From Papaver somniferum (taxonomy: Eukaryota > Streptophyta > Magnoliopsida > Ranunculales > Papaveraceae): a stretch of 64,000 nucleotides of DNA. The position numbers were made by a program, and so were the translations under genes. The stretch covers positions 238,952,741 to 239,016,740 of the forward strand of contig NC_039358.1 in assembly GCF_003573695.1 (NCBI RefSeq), read 5' to 3'. Under the pieces are notes generated by a model, which did not search any database, had not been told where the DNA came from, and worked only from the letters and a program-made list of their open reading frames with translations. The stretch's first letter is position 1, and the number at the start of each line of letters is the position of its first letter. Below, piece by piece: positions 1 through 11,209 of the stretch.

Positions 1-98
1 AATTTCAAATTTCGGTGACATGTTTTGTTTCTTACTTTTGTATGTATGAGTGATTGATTATCATAATATTTGCTGATGTATTTGACTTATCCTTGCAG

Positions 99-2192
99 GT
101 AGGATGTGTCTAACATCTGACATGTGGACTTCTGTTACGACTACAGGGTATATAAGCTTAACTGTGCACTATCTTGATCAAAATTGGGAGTTAAAGAAGT
201 ATCTTCTGAATTTTTGTGAACTTCCACCACCTCATACAGGTTAAGCACTTAATTCATGACATCTTTTATTTTATCATGTGATATTTATATATTGCTTATT
301 TGCTTTAGTCTTGAGATTTTCCACCACCTCATACAAGTGAATTACTTAATTGGGAGTTTTAACTTTTACCCATTCCACTCTTTGATAGGTGAAAATCTTT
401 CTGCCATGCTATTTGCGATGATAGAAGATTGGGGAATTGAAGATAAAGTATCCAACATCACCTTGGATAACGCTGCAAATAACGGAGCTTATGCTAGAAT
501 TATGCAAAGCATACTTGTTGCGAAGAAGATCTTGTTTAACAAGGGAAAATACTTTCATGTGCGTTGTTGTGCTCACATCTTAGCTCTTATCGTAAAAGAT
601 GGACTTGTGAAGATTGATCCAGCTGTGCTTAAGATAAGAAAGTCTGTGAAGTCCCTTAAAAAGTCTCAAGTAAGAAAACAAAATTCTTGGACATTGTTGA
701 TGCTTTAGGAATGTCTGGAACAAGAAGGGGTATTCGTCAAGACGTGAGCACAAGGTGGGTTTCTACTGTTATTTTGTTATACTTATACAGTTAGAGATTG
801 TATTAATGTTTATAGTATACTCACTTGGTGTTGTTTTATACAGGTGGAATTCAACTTATCTCATGTTGGACAGTTGTCTTGTTTATAGAGTTGTTTTTGC
901 TCATTTAAAGGAGGTGGATCCAGACTATGAAAACTGTCCAACTGATGAAGAATGGGAGAAAATTGAAGTTGTCACAAAGTTTCTCAAGACATTTTATGAT
1001 CTCACGACTTTATTTTCTGGTAGTAAGTATCCTACTTCCAATCTTTATTTTGAAGGAGTTTGTCGAGTTCAGGTGTTACTCAAAAAAGAAAGTACAAATG
1101 ATATTGATTACATTAGGGAGATGGTAAAAGAGATGCAAGAAAAATTTAACAGTTATTGGACGAACTTGAGTCCTATATTGGCTATTGCACTTGTGTTAGA
1201 TCCTAGATATAAACTTCATTATCTGAACTTTGCTTACTCCAAGTTGTATCCTGATGTAAGAGTACTAGAAAGAAAAGTTAATGATGTGCGTGATGAAATG
1301 AAAAAACTTTATAATGAGTATTGCATCTTTTCAAGAGCTTCTGGAATTGGAACTCAGAATTTGGGTACTCAAACCGATGGGAATTCTGCCCATCAAGGAA
1401 GTGAGTGGTACGAGGTAATTTTGAAGCTTATTTATTACGTACATGTGGTCTTGTATTATTTTGTGTTTTATCTGTGTGTTTGTGAAGTTCTTGTACTTTA
1501 TGTTCTCATAGAAGATAACTAGTACTTTGCTCTCATTTCTAACTTCTTTCTTGTTTTATGCAGGAATACGCTGCAGCACAGGAAAATGGTGGTGGTGATC
1601 TGCAATCTGACTTTTCAGAGTTAGATCTATATCTTAGTGAGAAACATCCTTGTCAAAGGAATCCATCATTCGACATCCTAATGTATTAGAAAGGCCAGGA
1701 GCAACGATTTCCAGTTCTTTAAAGAATGGCTGGGGACAACTTGTCAATTCCTATTTCAACCGTCGCTTCAGAATCTGCATTTAGTATTGGCGGAAGGGTA
1801 ATTGATCGATTTCGGAGTTCCTTATTACCTGAAAATGCTGAGGCGGTGATAACAACTCGTGATTGGGACCTTGGAGTTGGTAAGTGCCTATATTGCATTT
1901 AGTTGAATATCTAAATTTCATATTTAACTTCGATGGTTTTTATCCATGTAGGAAAAGAAGATTTGGATGAGGAAAATGGGCTTATTGGAGAAGATGTATT
2001 AGGATTTGAACTTGGTGTATTGGAGGATGAGGCATTGGAGGATGGCGAAGTAAGTTCTTATGCGTCTAATTAGTATGCGTAGTTGCATACTTCTTCAATA
2101 TAAAGCGGGGTAAATATGCAAATTCTGACTTGTTTCTTTTCTTTTGTTTGATTTATTTTTGCTTGGAATTACAGATTCATAATAATGATTAG
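99..2192 (+). pseudogene. hAT transposase (BED/DAYSLEEPER-like), multi-exon, disrupted
   Basis: Partial hAT-family transposase that would have moved its element by cut-and-paste in the nucleus. Readable exons are about 99-239, 390-750, 843-1,414, 1,564-1,880, 1,952-2,049 and 2,176-2,192, joined by good GT/AG sites. The first exon reads RMCLTSDMWTS, the next contains VDNA-like TLDNAANNGAYAR and FHVRCCAHILALIVKDGL, then RWNSTYLMLD and LDPRYKL. The C-terminal dimerisation region reads [18 protein letters not shown] and [17 protein letters not shown]. It is broken: one A is missing from the A-run near 680 (frameshift after KSQVRKQ), and two stops (TAG near 1,687, TAA near 1,722) interrupt the stretch before [11 protein letters not shown]. 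The N-terminal BED zinc finger is outside the window. The family call is firm and activity is very unlikely. Confidence 0.88.
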
Positions 2193-2194
2193 TT

Positions 2195-2714
2195 GGAGCA
2201 ACTCAAAGATAGACATGGAAAATGAGAATGTTTTTTGGACAAATTGTTTTTTGGACAGACAGTTATCACTTATCACAAATTCACAGTGTCTCCAAATTTT
2301 GTATAGAAAAGAGATTAGAGATGTTTTTTTGGACAGTTATCAGTTTTTGGTTTAACCACAATATATATTTTGTGCAGGATCTATGGTATGGTAAAATGGT
2401 ATTACTAGTTACTACGGTATCGATTCTCAAAGGGTATTTTTCTTTGTTGAACTGTGTAATTGTAACTGTGACTGACTGACTGTGTAACTGGTTACTGGTA
2501 TAATGGTATTAGTATTACTATTAAACAGTTGTTACTTGTTAAGATTTTCAATTTTATCATTTTGTTTCACTAGATTTTTAAATTTTGATAGTGTCACTAG
2601 TGAATCTGTTGTTGATTGAAAATTTGAAATGAATCTAAATATGAAATGAGTTATGTGAATGTTATGTTAGGTTGCAGCAGTCTTGCCCAGAAAACAGTGA
2701 ATACTCTGTCGGAC
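2195..2714. other. AT-rich 3' untranslated part of the hAT element
   Basis: No coding sequence was recognised between the hAT stop codon and the GC-rich terminal block. The short open frame at 2,222-2,479 has no family features and is regarded as chance. Confidence 0.5.
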
Positions 2715-2938
2715 AATTCAGATCTGACGTACGGGCGGGCTAACCCGTGAGCCCGCAAGTTCAGCCCGTTACGGGTACGGGTTGAAGAAATGCTAACCCG
2801 CGAAGAATTTCCACCCACGGGTTTCGACCCGTATTAACCCGAACCCGTAGAACCCGTAACGGGCCAGCCCCGGCCCGCCCGGTTGCCAGCTCTAATCATA
2901 GGGAGAGGCCTCGGCATAGGCAGTCATATTGAGATATA

Positions 2939-3445
2939 TGTAGTTGTAAGAAATCCTATAACACTTAAGATATTTTTTTGAATCTAAACTTATTAATCAT
3001 CCAAATCTCAAATATAAGCACTAGAAATATAAAGAGACACAAGGATTTTTACATGGTTTGATCATTGTGATCTACATCCATGATTCTTTACTAGTGATCA
3101 TTAAAATTACATATGGATTACATTGAGACTCTATTAATGAGTATTTGGAGCTCTCTAAATCTAGTTTTGGGAAAGAGGAAGGAGATAGTAATAATACAAA
3201 TTCTACCTTGTCTCTATACATAATATGTCCTCATATAAAGTGTGTCTCTTTCCTAAGTGAGTCTCTTTCCTAAAATTATATCCCCTTTCTCTCTCCTGCC
3301 TTCTTCTTTATATAGGTGTTTACCTAGTGGATGACAACTCACATACAACTAACATTGTCTTATCTCGTACTAAGTTCTCGCACCTTAAGGAAGTAAATGA
3401 ATCTCGCACACTAACAAATGTTGTGTGCGATATTCTTCCCCTACA
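2939..3445 (-). mobile_element. Solo LTR of a Ty3/gypsy element
   Basis: A 507-bp sequence begins TGTAGTTGTAAGAAATCC and ends CCCCTACA. It is flanked on both sides by ATATA (2,934-2,938 and 3,446-3,450), a 5-bp target-site duplication. Its start matches the LTRs of the gypsy element further right (TGTAGTTGAAGGAAATCC at 15,464). It also shares the TATATAGG...GGATGACA segment and the stretches rich in TCGCACA. No internal sequence lies next to it, so this is a solo LTR left by LTR-LTR recombination. Confidence 0.88.
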
Positions 3446-3609
3446 ATATATATGCCGGCTGAACTGTACACAAAAGAATATATGTGGGTGACTTGAACAA
3501 CACCATAGATAACTGACGAATTATCAACAGAGAACAGCACAGAAGGCACATAACATAAAGTAGAAGAAACTGGCGAATTATCAACGGAGTTCTAAATGGT
3601 CAGAGTTAC

Positions 3610-3976
3610 CTCTTTATAAAGTGTTGAACCAATCCCAGCATAGTGTTGATGATCAACATAGATAACATAACCACCATTGGTCAGAACCATACTTGTCTTT
3701 TTGTTATCTACACACCCGCACTACCAATATGTGTTGGTCATGAAACCCCCAATACATAAGCAAAGTATCTTTGATGTTCTGGTTTAATTTTGCTAAAAGT
3801 TTTCAATAGGATACAAAGTTAAACCTACTAATTTGCAACAAATATAAGAGTGTATATGCATTACCTTTATAGGAGTTATCCGAATCGTTCCCTCTTTTCG
3901 CAGTATAGGTGACATCAAAAACGTAATTTTGACAGGCACAATAGTTTCTTCTCGGTCTACTCAATTCACTGTATAT
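3610..3976 (-). pseudogene. Two exon-like segments of an unidentified gene
   Basis: On the minus strand, 3,976-3,865 and 3,707-3,610 read as two exons joined by a GT-AG intron with phase kept (112 + 98 nt = 70 codons, no stop). They read IYSELSRPRRNYCACQNY, then VFDVTYTAKRGNDSD, then TNGGYVIYVDHQHYAGIG. I do not recognise the family. An open frame upstream at 4,341-4,057 (minus) ends near a GTAAGT donor and could hold an earlier exon, but its frame could not be joined with confidence. The solo LTR at 2,939-3,445 lies just downstream and may have separated the gene from its 3' part. It could be a live small gene, a fragment or chance. Confidence 0.35.
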
Positions 3977-4349
3977 CTAAGATAGGCGCCTCTTTTGATG
4001 CTTTTGAAGCCTTCTCCTACTCTGCATTGCATCTCATCGTAGAAGAAATTCAAGCCTCAAGTATAACCTAGCCTCAACGGGCATCCTTTGTATTTTGTAA
4101 CATTATACAGATTACACTTACACTCCGAGAATCGAAATCGATCTTCCACCCTTCGTGTATCAATAGCCTGTAGCCGGGTACGATAATTAACAACCATCTC
4201 TCCCCATAGCAATCTGGGATTTCTGGAGGATTTCCAACCTCCATCCCATAAGGATCTGGGACGTGCGTGGTGGTTCATGTGTTTCAGATCCAAATCCAAA
4301 GTACTGGTCAAGGTTCTTGCAAAATCTAACACAACAAACAATATAAAAA

Positions 4350-5340
4350 TGCATCGTAAATTAGTAATCGCACCATAACCGTCACATGCAATTGTAACAT
4401 ATATGTAAGAAACATGTAATCAAATTCTCACCGAGTAACAAAAACTTTATACCAACGTATGAAAAAAGACGATCTTATTTTGTTTGGTAAAGCTATACAA
4501 AGAATACTGTTCTCTAGATACAAAGCAACAGTTGCTAAAACCATTTTAAAAATTGAACTCTAAGAATTAAATGCAAAACACACAATATGAAAGATACAAA
4601 TTTGATTTTTCTGAGAAGCCGATTTTTTTCATGGTTAGGATTTCTCTACTTTGTTAGCATCACAATTGCAAAATTGAAGAATAACATTTTAGTTCGCACT
4701 ACGTACATGGGTTTCATCTTTGCAATGGATAATTCTTTGACTGAAAAGGAAAAAACGAAAAGAGAAAAAAACAAAAGGGTTTCCAAAGTTGGGGTAAGAA
4801 AATAATCTGATCAAAAGGAGTCTTGACTCTATTGACGACTTTAAATGTCCGTGTTTGGAGTGCCACCGGTTCGAAGGAGCTTTTTTTTTTCCCTACCAAC
4901 TGATTGTCGAATTTCTATCACTTCATTTTATTGTTATTGACAAAACAATTCGTTGAAGTACTTTCTATTCAACCACTATGGACGTGAAGAAGAACTGCTT
5001 CTTCCTTTTTTCTTGCGATGGTATCAATTTGGTTGTTTAGTGTGTGTTCGGAAATCGCATACTTATTTATCCACCATGAAGAGTCGTGTCGGTAAAACCC
5101 ATCTTCCCATACACTCTGCAAACTTACAGTCGTATGGTTGAATCTTTTCATATATTCAGTTATGCGACGATGAGTCTGTAACGATAAGACGCGTCAATTC
5201 CATTGGCCAGTTAATTGCTGACGATGCTGCCACATGGCTTTCTAAACTTTAAGAAAACTCAAAATTGAATTTGGTTGCGGCACATCAGCATTAAGATTCC
5301 CCTTTATATTAAGAAGTATATTGATTAATTAATAGAAGTT
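4350..5340. other. Intergenic, nothing recognised
   Basis: AT-rich sequence between the unidentified exon-like segments and the 3' end of the CTD phosphatase-like gene. The short open frames here show no domain features and overlap one another on both strands. Confidence 0.5.
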
Positions 5341-5361
5341 GATCCAGGCACCACTTTACTT

Positions 5362-6228
5362 TTAACAATTTCCTGCACCTTTCCTAGACGCCTTCAAGAC
5401 TGGCCTTACATCTACAGTATCGACATATTCTTGAAGCTCCAAATCAGTCTGTGGAATGGGGAACAACTCAAAAAAACTCTTATGAACACCTTGAAGAACT
5501 TCTGAGATTGATTTTAGGGCTTCATCTTCATCACCAAAACCTTCTTGGTCATCTTTCTTCAATTTATGTCCTCCATTTTCTTCAGTGAAGTACGTATATT
5601 TATCTATCTGTATCAAATTATTCTGGTGCTCTTCCCACACATACTTGTTATCATCTATTATTATCGTGTTCTTCTCGTCAGGTCCGGCCAATATATCCAT
5701 ATTTTTTCTATTTTTAATCGTGGAGTCATCCTTCGATACAATCGAGTTAAAGATAACCCCATCTGGATCAAGTAATTTTCCCATTACTTCTGCATAAAAC
5801 CTCGTGCCCATCGTATACAAGAATAATTCAAACCTGTCACTGAGTTGTTTAAGAGATTCCCTTGTGTAAGGCCTCAGTTTTACGTATATTGCCCCCATAT
5901 ACTTATATAAAATATCTCCATTCCTACAATTATCGTCCTGCATGGACGAAACAACAATTGCTTTCTTGTCGAGATAATCTTGATCATCCTTTGATACGTC
6001 ACAAATTCTCACGGAGTGGATTAAGGTGTGATCCAAGTCAAGAACCAAAGAAAGCTTCTTATTCTCAAAAAAACATCTCTTGTACGTAGTACCTAACATC
6101 CTACTACGTTGAATCAACCGTTTGTTTTCTTCTGCGTTATAACTCATCAATTGTTTGATCTTCATTCTCTCTAATATTTTATGTGCTTCTTTGAGTCGAC
6201 CTTCATAAGAAAGAACTAAAGTAGTCAT
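5362..6228 (-). CDS. FCP1/CPL-like RNA polymerase II CTD phosphatase, catalytic domain only
   Basis: Probable phosphatase of the HAD superfamily, FCP1-like branch, which removes phosphate from serines of the RNA polymerase II C-terminal repeats in the nucleus. This single-exon reading frame gives 288 residues. The signature DLDHT is at about residues 64-68 (nucleophile and acid/base Asp), the motif II Thr is in FLYTMG (139), and the motif III/IV acid pair is in IIIDDNKYVW (192-193). Full plant CPL3/CPL4 proteins continue into a BRCT domain. Here the protein stops after a linker (DVRPVLKASRKG), so it is a short catalytic-only form. An in-frame ATG lies ten codons upstream, but I chose the inner ATG because its MTTLVLSYEG aligns with the start of the paralogue at 16,166 (MTTTSDLSYED). 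A TATA-like run on the minus strand lies near 6,335-6,350. It could be a regulator of other phosphoproteins. Confidence 0.78.
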   Translation of the reverse strand: MTTLVLSYEGRLKEAHKILERMKIKQLMSYNAEENKRLIQRSRMLGTTYKRCFFENKKLSLVLDLDHTLIHSVRICDVSKDDQDYLDKKAIVVSSMQDDNCRNGDILYKYMGAIYVKLRPYTRESLKQLSDRFELFLYTMGTRFYAEVMGKLLDPDGVIFNSIVSKDDSTIKNRKNMDILAGPDEKNTIIIDDNKYVWEEHQNNLIQIDKYTYFTEENGGHKLKKDDQEGFGDEDEALKSISEVLQGVHKSFFELFPIPQTDLELQEYVDTVDVRPVLKASRKGAGNC

Positions 6229-6640
6229 CTTCTCTCTGTCTTCTAAGTAGTATAGCATGATATGTAAGCACTTCTTTTTCTCTCTTTTCTTCTGGAGAAA
6301 CCTTGGGATATCTTTCTGATATTTATTTGCTTACGATGATATATATAAGTGCTGGATATAATTAATAGAAAGTGATGGGTCGGTGAATGCCATGATCATT
6401 CCTTGTTGGATTATGAATTCCTGCCTATACGTTTAACAATTCCTCTTGAGAGAGGCCGATCTAATAAAGGGCCACCACTGTAACAACTCCTAGTGTAACC
6501 GGTGGCGGTGGTGCCTTTAAAAGTTTTTTTGTTATTATTTTCCTTTTTCTTTTTTTTCATAACAATAGTTCCAGACGGAATGCTCAACATTTTTTTCATA
6601 ACAATAGTTCCAGACGGAATGCTCAAAAAATTATGTGAGT
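6229..6640 (-). promoter_or_regulatory. Upstream region of the CTD phosphatase-like gene, with a 39-bp tandem repeat
   Basis: The segment at about 6,260-6,530 resembles the upstream region of the second paralogue (about 16,200-16,510). Shared features include GGATCTCTTTCTGATA-like sequence, the GGTCGGTGAATGC stretch and the GGGCCACCACTG-like block, so the duplication included the promoter. Two direct copies of a 39-bp unit (6,552-6,590 and 6,591-6,628, containing CATAACAATAGTTCCAGACG) lie at the far end, next to the gypsy LTR. Confidence 0.6.
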
Positions 6641-7114
6641 TGTACTTGCAGGAAATCCTACAACCACATCCATTCAAGATTAAGTAACTCTCTCCAAGAA
6701 AACATGGTGAAAATCATTTGTTTATTTCTCAAGATTTTAAAATTGAAAACAAAATGTTACAAAGACTTTACTTGCTCTCCAAATAAACTTTCTCTCTCCT
6801 AATTTCTTGTATAACACTCACCCTAAAGAGATCTCTCAATACACAGTTTCCTTCCCTTTATATAGGGTAATACATAATGGATGACAGCTAATAGATCCCC
6901 TATTTACGGAATCAATGTGCGTTACAATCGCTCATATACATTCGCTTAACTTCGCACACCTTACACTTTCGCACAGATCATCACACTGTACTCGTGACAT
7001 ATGCTGACATCATTAAATACATCATCCTAATTTTTAGTATGTGCGATGGTCTTCGTTTACATTGATGACTGTTACTTCGCATACATAATGAAAGTGCGAT
7101 ATTTCACTCCTACA
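6641..7114 (-). repeat. 3' LTR of the gypsy element
   Basis: A 474-bp LTR that starts TGTACTTGCAGGAAATCC and ends CACTCCTACA. It is followed by a pyrimidine run that is the complement of the polypurine tract. It matches the partial LTR at 15,464-15,708 almost base for base over their shared 245 bases and is related to the solo LTR at 2,939. Confidence 0.85.
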
Positions 7115-7441
7115 TTTTTCCTCTTCTCACATCGTTCTCTTTATAGTGTGAACGATGTGAGAAACTTTGAATCCAACTTATCGCACATGTTTATGCCTTC
7201 ATATTTTATTTTGACGACATTCTTCCGTAATTTCAGCCTTTCTTTCTGCACATGTCGATTCTTTGCTTTTTACCGATACAACCCGTCTCTAACCGGTCAT
7301 CTGTCTTTTCTATTTATTGATTTATGCTTGAGAAATAATTTCCTTGTTTCTTTTGATTTTGTTTATATCTCTTTTTCCTCGAGACTTCTACTTCCCTGAT
7401 TCATCTGTTACTGTTGCTGCTGTTTTATCACCATTATTCTC

Positions 7442-9952
7442 ATGGATCCAAATCCAAGGTTTGTGCGTTCTATCAAAATCATCCTCTTTTTCTTCTGTTG
7501 ACTACGATTGTTGATCATAATTTTTAATGTCGATCACGATTGTTGATCTTATGATTAACTTAACTGCCCTATTGTTTTCAGGAAAAATTCCTCTTCGAGC
7601 GGCCTCAAAGTAACTGTTTCCAACCCTAAACCTTCTTCAGATATCAAGAACAAAGAATCTCTCAAGAGGAAGACTTCGCACAACAAAGGAGTAATAAATA
7701 TTCTATTTTTATCAAAAAATATTATTGCCTCTATTTCCTATTTGCGTTGTTTTCGCAGGATTCCGATTGTGAGATAGGTGGAGGAAAAGAACCGAAACTT
7801 AAGAGAGTTCGCAAGCCCACAACTCTTAAATCAAATATTTTTATTCTTGAATTTGGTATCGCATACGTCATTCCTCCATCTCCAGTTCAAACTAATATTT
7901 TTCCTTCTTATGCGAATGTCTCTGTTACTCTCGAAGAAATTTTTCCTCCTGAAGAGAAAACTGTTACTAATCAAGGTCTACAGGGTACCCCCACTCCTGC
8001 TTCTATGTTTGCTCCGGATGTTGTTCGAACTGTTTCAACCTTTGTGAACTCTCCTTTTCCCATAAGCATCGATACCATTCAAAATACTATGGATATTTCC
8101 AACTCTGCGAATTTTACTATTTCTTCTCCTTCTATTTCTGTTTTCCCTTCTTCATCTTCCTCTTTTTATTGGAACCCCTTTTTCTTGATAATAAATCCTT
8201 GGACAGTGTAAAGTTTGCTTCTCAAACTTTGCTTGACATTATCAATTCTGCTCAGTCATCCACCAGTGATCCTTACAAAATTCCCATATGTTCTGCTTTA
8301 AGTAAACTTCTATGCGAATTTCCTTCTAATAAAGCTACAAGAGATGAGATCCATTCTCAAATTGATCCAAGTTTTTATACCGCTCTAGATGTCTTGGTAA
8401 GTACCTCTTGTATGTGTTCTTTTGATTATAATATCTTTATTGTTTATCCTTACTTTCTTTCTTCCTTAGGAATCTCATCGTCGAAGGATTTTGGCTGAAG
8501 GGATTTTTAAATCTAGCTGCTCTCAACCAGAACACTCTTTTAGAAAAGGAAGTTGGTAAACTGAAAGGAGAACTCCAAGTTGAAATCCTTGATTCTGAAG
8601 GTCTTCGCAACCAGAACCAAAAACTTAGAGGTATTTTTCTTTTCACTTATTGCTTCTTGTAGTATGTTTCTTCGCTTATCCCCACTTTTTAAACTTCTCC
8701 ATGCATTTATTAAGCTTTAAACCAGAAGCGAGTTGCGGAGAGATTCACCTTCCAATTTCTTGTTGAAGATATTCGTGCGAATAATGAGACGTTGCAGATT
8801 CAAGTAAATCAATTAAATAACCAATATTCATATTCGCTTGACCATGTTAACAATCTGACTCATGAAAATAGTCATCTTAATCAAGAGATTGAAGTATTAA
8901 ATGCTCAGATTTCCCACATGTCTAAATTGTTATATAGTGCTAATTTAAGACATCAAACCTTATCACAAGAGAACCATACTCTTTCTATGGAGAAACACTC
9001 TTTTTTAAAGAAAGAAGCAATTTTTTCGCATCAGTACTTAATTCTCCAGAAAATAAATGATGACCAAGAACAAGCTCTTCGTTCACTAGAAGTTCAGCAT
9101 GAAGCATCATTTAAGGAATTAAACACCCAGAACGAAAAAATCATCCAAAGTAAAATAAACTTGACTGTGAAGATGAACCAACTTCAAGAACAATATGATC
9201 AACTGAAGCATTCTCATGATGACCTTAAGAAAAGGAATAATGCTCTCTCTGCTGATAAAAAGAAGATTGGATCTCGTCTCAATGGTTTAGTTGGTGACGA
9301 TTTCGATAAAGCTATGGAAAGTATGAAGAATAACACTCTTGCCTTTTCTAAATTCTGCGAAGGTAGTCAGCTAGAGTTGACTGCCTTAAATTTCTAATCC
9401 TTTTATTTATTTCTTCGAAGTTTTGCTTTCAAATTATGATTCCATATTAATGCAGTTGAGATCTGACTTAGATAAAGTTCGCAAGGATCGTACGAACCTG
9501 GAGATTGCTTATGCGAATCTTGAAGTTTCTTTTACTGCTTCTCGAGATCGAGCGCGAAGAAGATTCGCATATCTTCAAAATTTCGCAGAAATCAATGCCA
9601 GAAATGTTGAGAAGAAGTTATTTGCAAGGCTCATGTTAATGCTCAAAATTTAGTTAATCAAATCCTTCTGAGCAATTCTCTTTCTCCAGTAACTGTCCCT
9701 CCCCTTAATATATGCGAAGATGAGAAGTATCCAGAACCGGATAGTGACTTTGAATTTGTAAGCGATGATGAAAAAGATCATGAAGATGATATTGATGCTT
9801 CCTTTTCAGAGGATCAACTTGAGAAGAACAAATCTGACAATGTTGATTCTGTTGATAAGACTAATGCCGAAACTAAGGACCCAAATCCAAGCCACAAGAT
9901 TGATGCTGAAAAGTCTTTGATTGAACAAGATGTACCTTCTAACAATGCTTAG
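7442..9952 (+). pseudogene. Antisense spliced coiled-coil ORF inside the gypsy element
   Basis: A plus-strand gene between the polypurine tract and integrase, opposite to pol. Exons with GT/AG sites can be followed: 7,442-7,458 (MDPNPR); about 7,583-7,690 (KNSSSSGLKVTVSNPKPSSD, then a basic stretch); 7,760 onward (DSDCEIGGGKEPKLKRVRKP); 8,170-8,397; about 8,470-8,630 (ALNQNTLLEKEVGKLKGELQ); about 8,725-9,397; and 9,456-9,952. The middle holds a long coiled coil (NNLTHENSHLNQEIEVLNAQ and following heptads). The tail is very acidic (EPDSDFEFVSDDEKDHEDD). There are apparent frameshifts near 8,170 and 9,630, so this copy is probably dead. Tat-group elements such as Grande are known to carry antisense ORFs at this place. 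The function is unknown, and an origin as a captured host gene is possible. Confidence 0.68.
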
Positions 9953-11209
9953 TCTTCTTACTCCTTAATTATCTGAATCCCCCTCTTATATTTTGATACA
10001 TTCTGAACTTGTTTCTTACTCAAGAAATATAATATCTTTTTATTTTAACTCCCCTACTTGCCTCTTATTATATGTCTTGTAAGAAACAAGCATATGAATT
10101 TTATGAATCCTGCAATTTTTCGTGAATTCCCTGCAAAACAACATTAGTTTATATATAACTTTTCTCATGAGGTCTTATGTTGCCTTCCAAAATAAAGGTC
10201 TTATCTTGCCTTAATTTATCTTTTATTTTTGTGCGACGAGATCGCAGGCAGTCCTTACACCTAAATGTAAGAACCCTTTGATCTCGCCTTATCATATTCT
10301 TGTATTATTGCCTCTTCAGGTTTTTCTCGTGCGTAAATATGACAAGCCTTGATACTCCCTTGAGTAAAAAGCCTCATGAAATTTACGTCTTTTGACACAA
10401 TTCAGCTCTCTAATGGAGGATGCCGTCCTTATATTCCTCCTGGTTGCCCCTTCAAGGAAGCTTACCTCTACCGGGTTAAGGTTGGCTCCTCCCATCCGGT
10501 AATACAACAACCAGTTGATTTCGCAGCCTCTTATCCCTCCACGATAAGGTTTATGATTACGAGACCGCACCCTAAGTGGGTTATCTTCGGACCGAGTGCA
10601 TCATAGTCAGGACTTGTCAAGAGTGGCAAGGTACGCCCCAGGCACTCTTGACTCAACCGTGTACCTCGGCGCCCTGATCGAGTTTCTGCACTCCTTAGCA
10701 GATACTTTCTAACCTTGGTCTTACAATCTAAGGCAATGAACTTAGACTGAAAATTTAAGGCACCTTTCCTGGATTGGCTTTTTCGTTTTTTCTCACCCCA
10801 AATCTCCATGACTCAAGTTCCAGGGTCGATGTAGCTTTCCCTTGAGTCATGCTTACTAGGTTTTCCCCAAATATGACGTGCGATAGGTCTTACTTTTTTC
10901 CTCTTGCATTTATGCGAACTAGGGTGCACGCCACAGTTGGATGCCTCTCTTCCGTGGTTATATATTTTGTTTCCTTATATTAAGGTCTTATTATAAGGAC
11001 TTACACTTGACTTTTTCTGATGAGAGAAATTCTTGAGAACGAACGGAATCTTCAAACTTGTTTATTGAATTGAATATTACATCCATTTTTCAAAAAATAG
11101 GAACTCACATTCTTGATTTCACCTTTTTCACCTGTGCGATTTATATCGCGTATGTTCATGGATAATATTTCTTCAAATATAACATGTTCCAAGGACGATC
11201 TAATTTTCG
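9953..11209. other. Untranslated region between the antisense ORF and integrase
   Basis: Part of the gypsy element. The sequence at about 10,400-10,850 is less AT-rich and contains short inverted stretches (GTCAAGAGTGGCAAGG; CCCAGGCACTCTTGAC). I see no coding sequence with family features. It is probably non-coding element sequence between two convergent transcription units. Confidence 0.5.

Larger units (their letters stand above)
1..2894 (+). mobile_element. hAT DNA transposon, 5' end outside the window
   Basis: The element contains a decayed hAT transposase (separate entry) followed by about 500 bases of AT-rich sequence and a GC-rich terminal block. The block at about 2,715-2,894 is packed with CCCGTA/ACGGG-type inverted repeats and ends in TTGCCAGCTCTA. 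That ending resembles the terminal inverted repeat of plant hAT elements, whose outer ends read roughly TAGAGNTGGCAA. The 5' end lies before base 1, so the terminal repeat pair and 8-bp target duplication cannot be confirmed. The 3' boundary is inferred from the motif. Confidence 0.8.

Noticed and set aside
6411..6677. 88-residue minus-strand open frame with an internal repeat
   Set aside because: The repeat is the 39-bp tandem unit, and the frame crosses into the LTR. No gene features.
10316..10809. Overlapping open frames on both strands in the gypsy 3' region
   Set aside because: The region is less AT-rich, so stops are rarer. No domain features, and it lies in untranslated element sequence.
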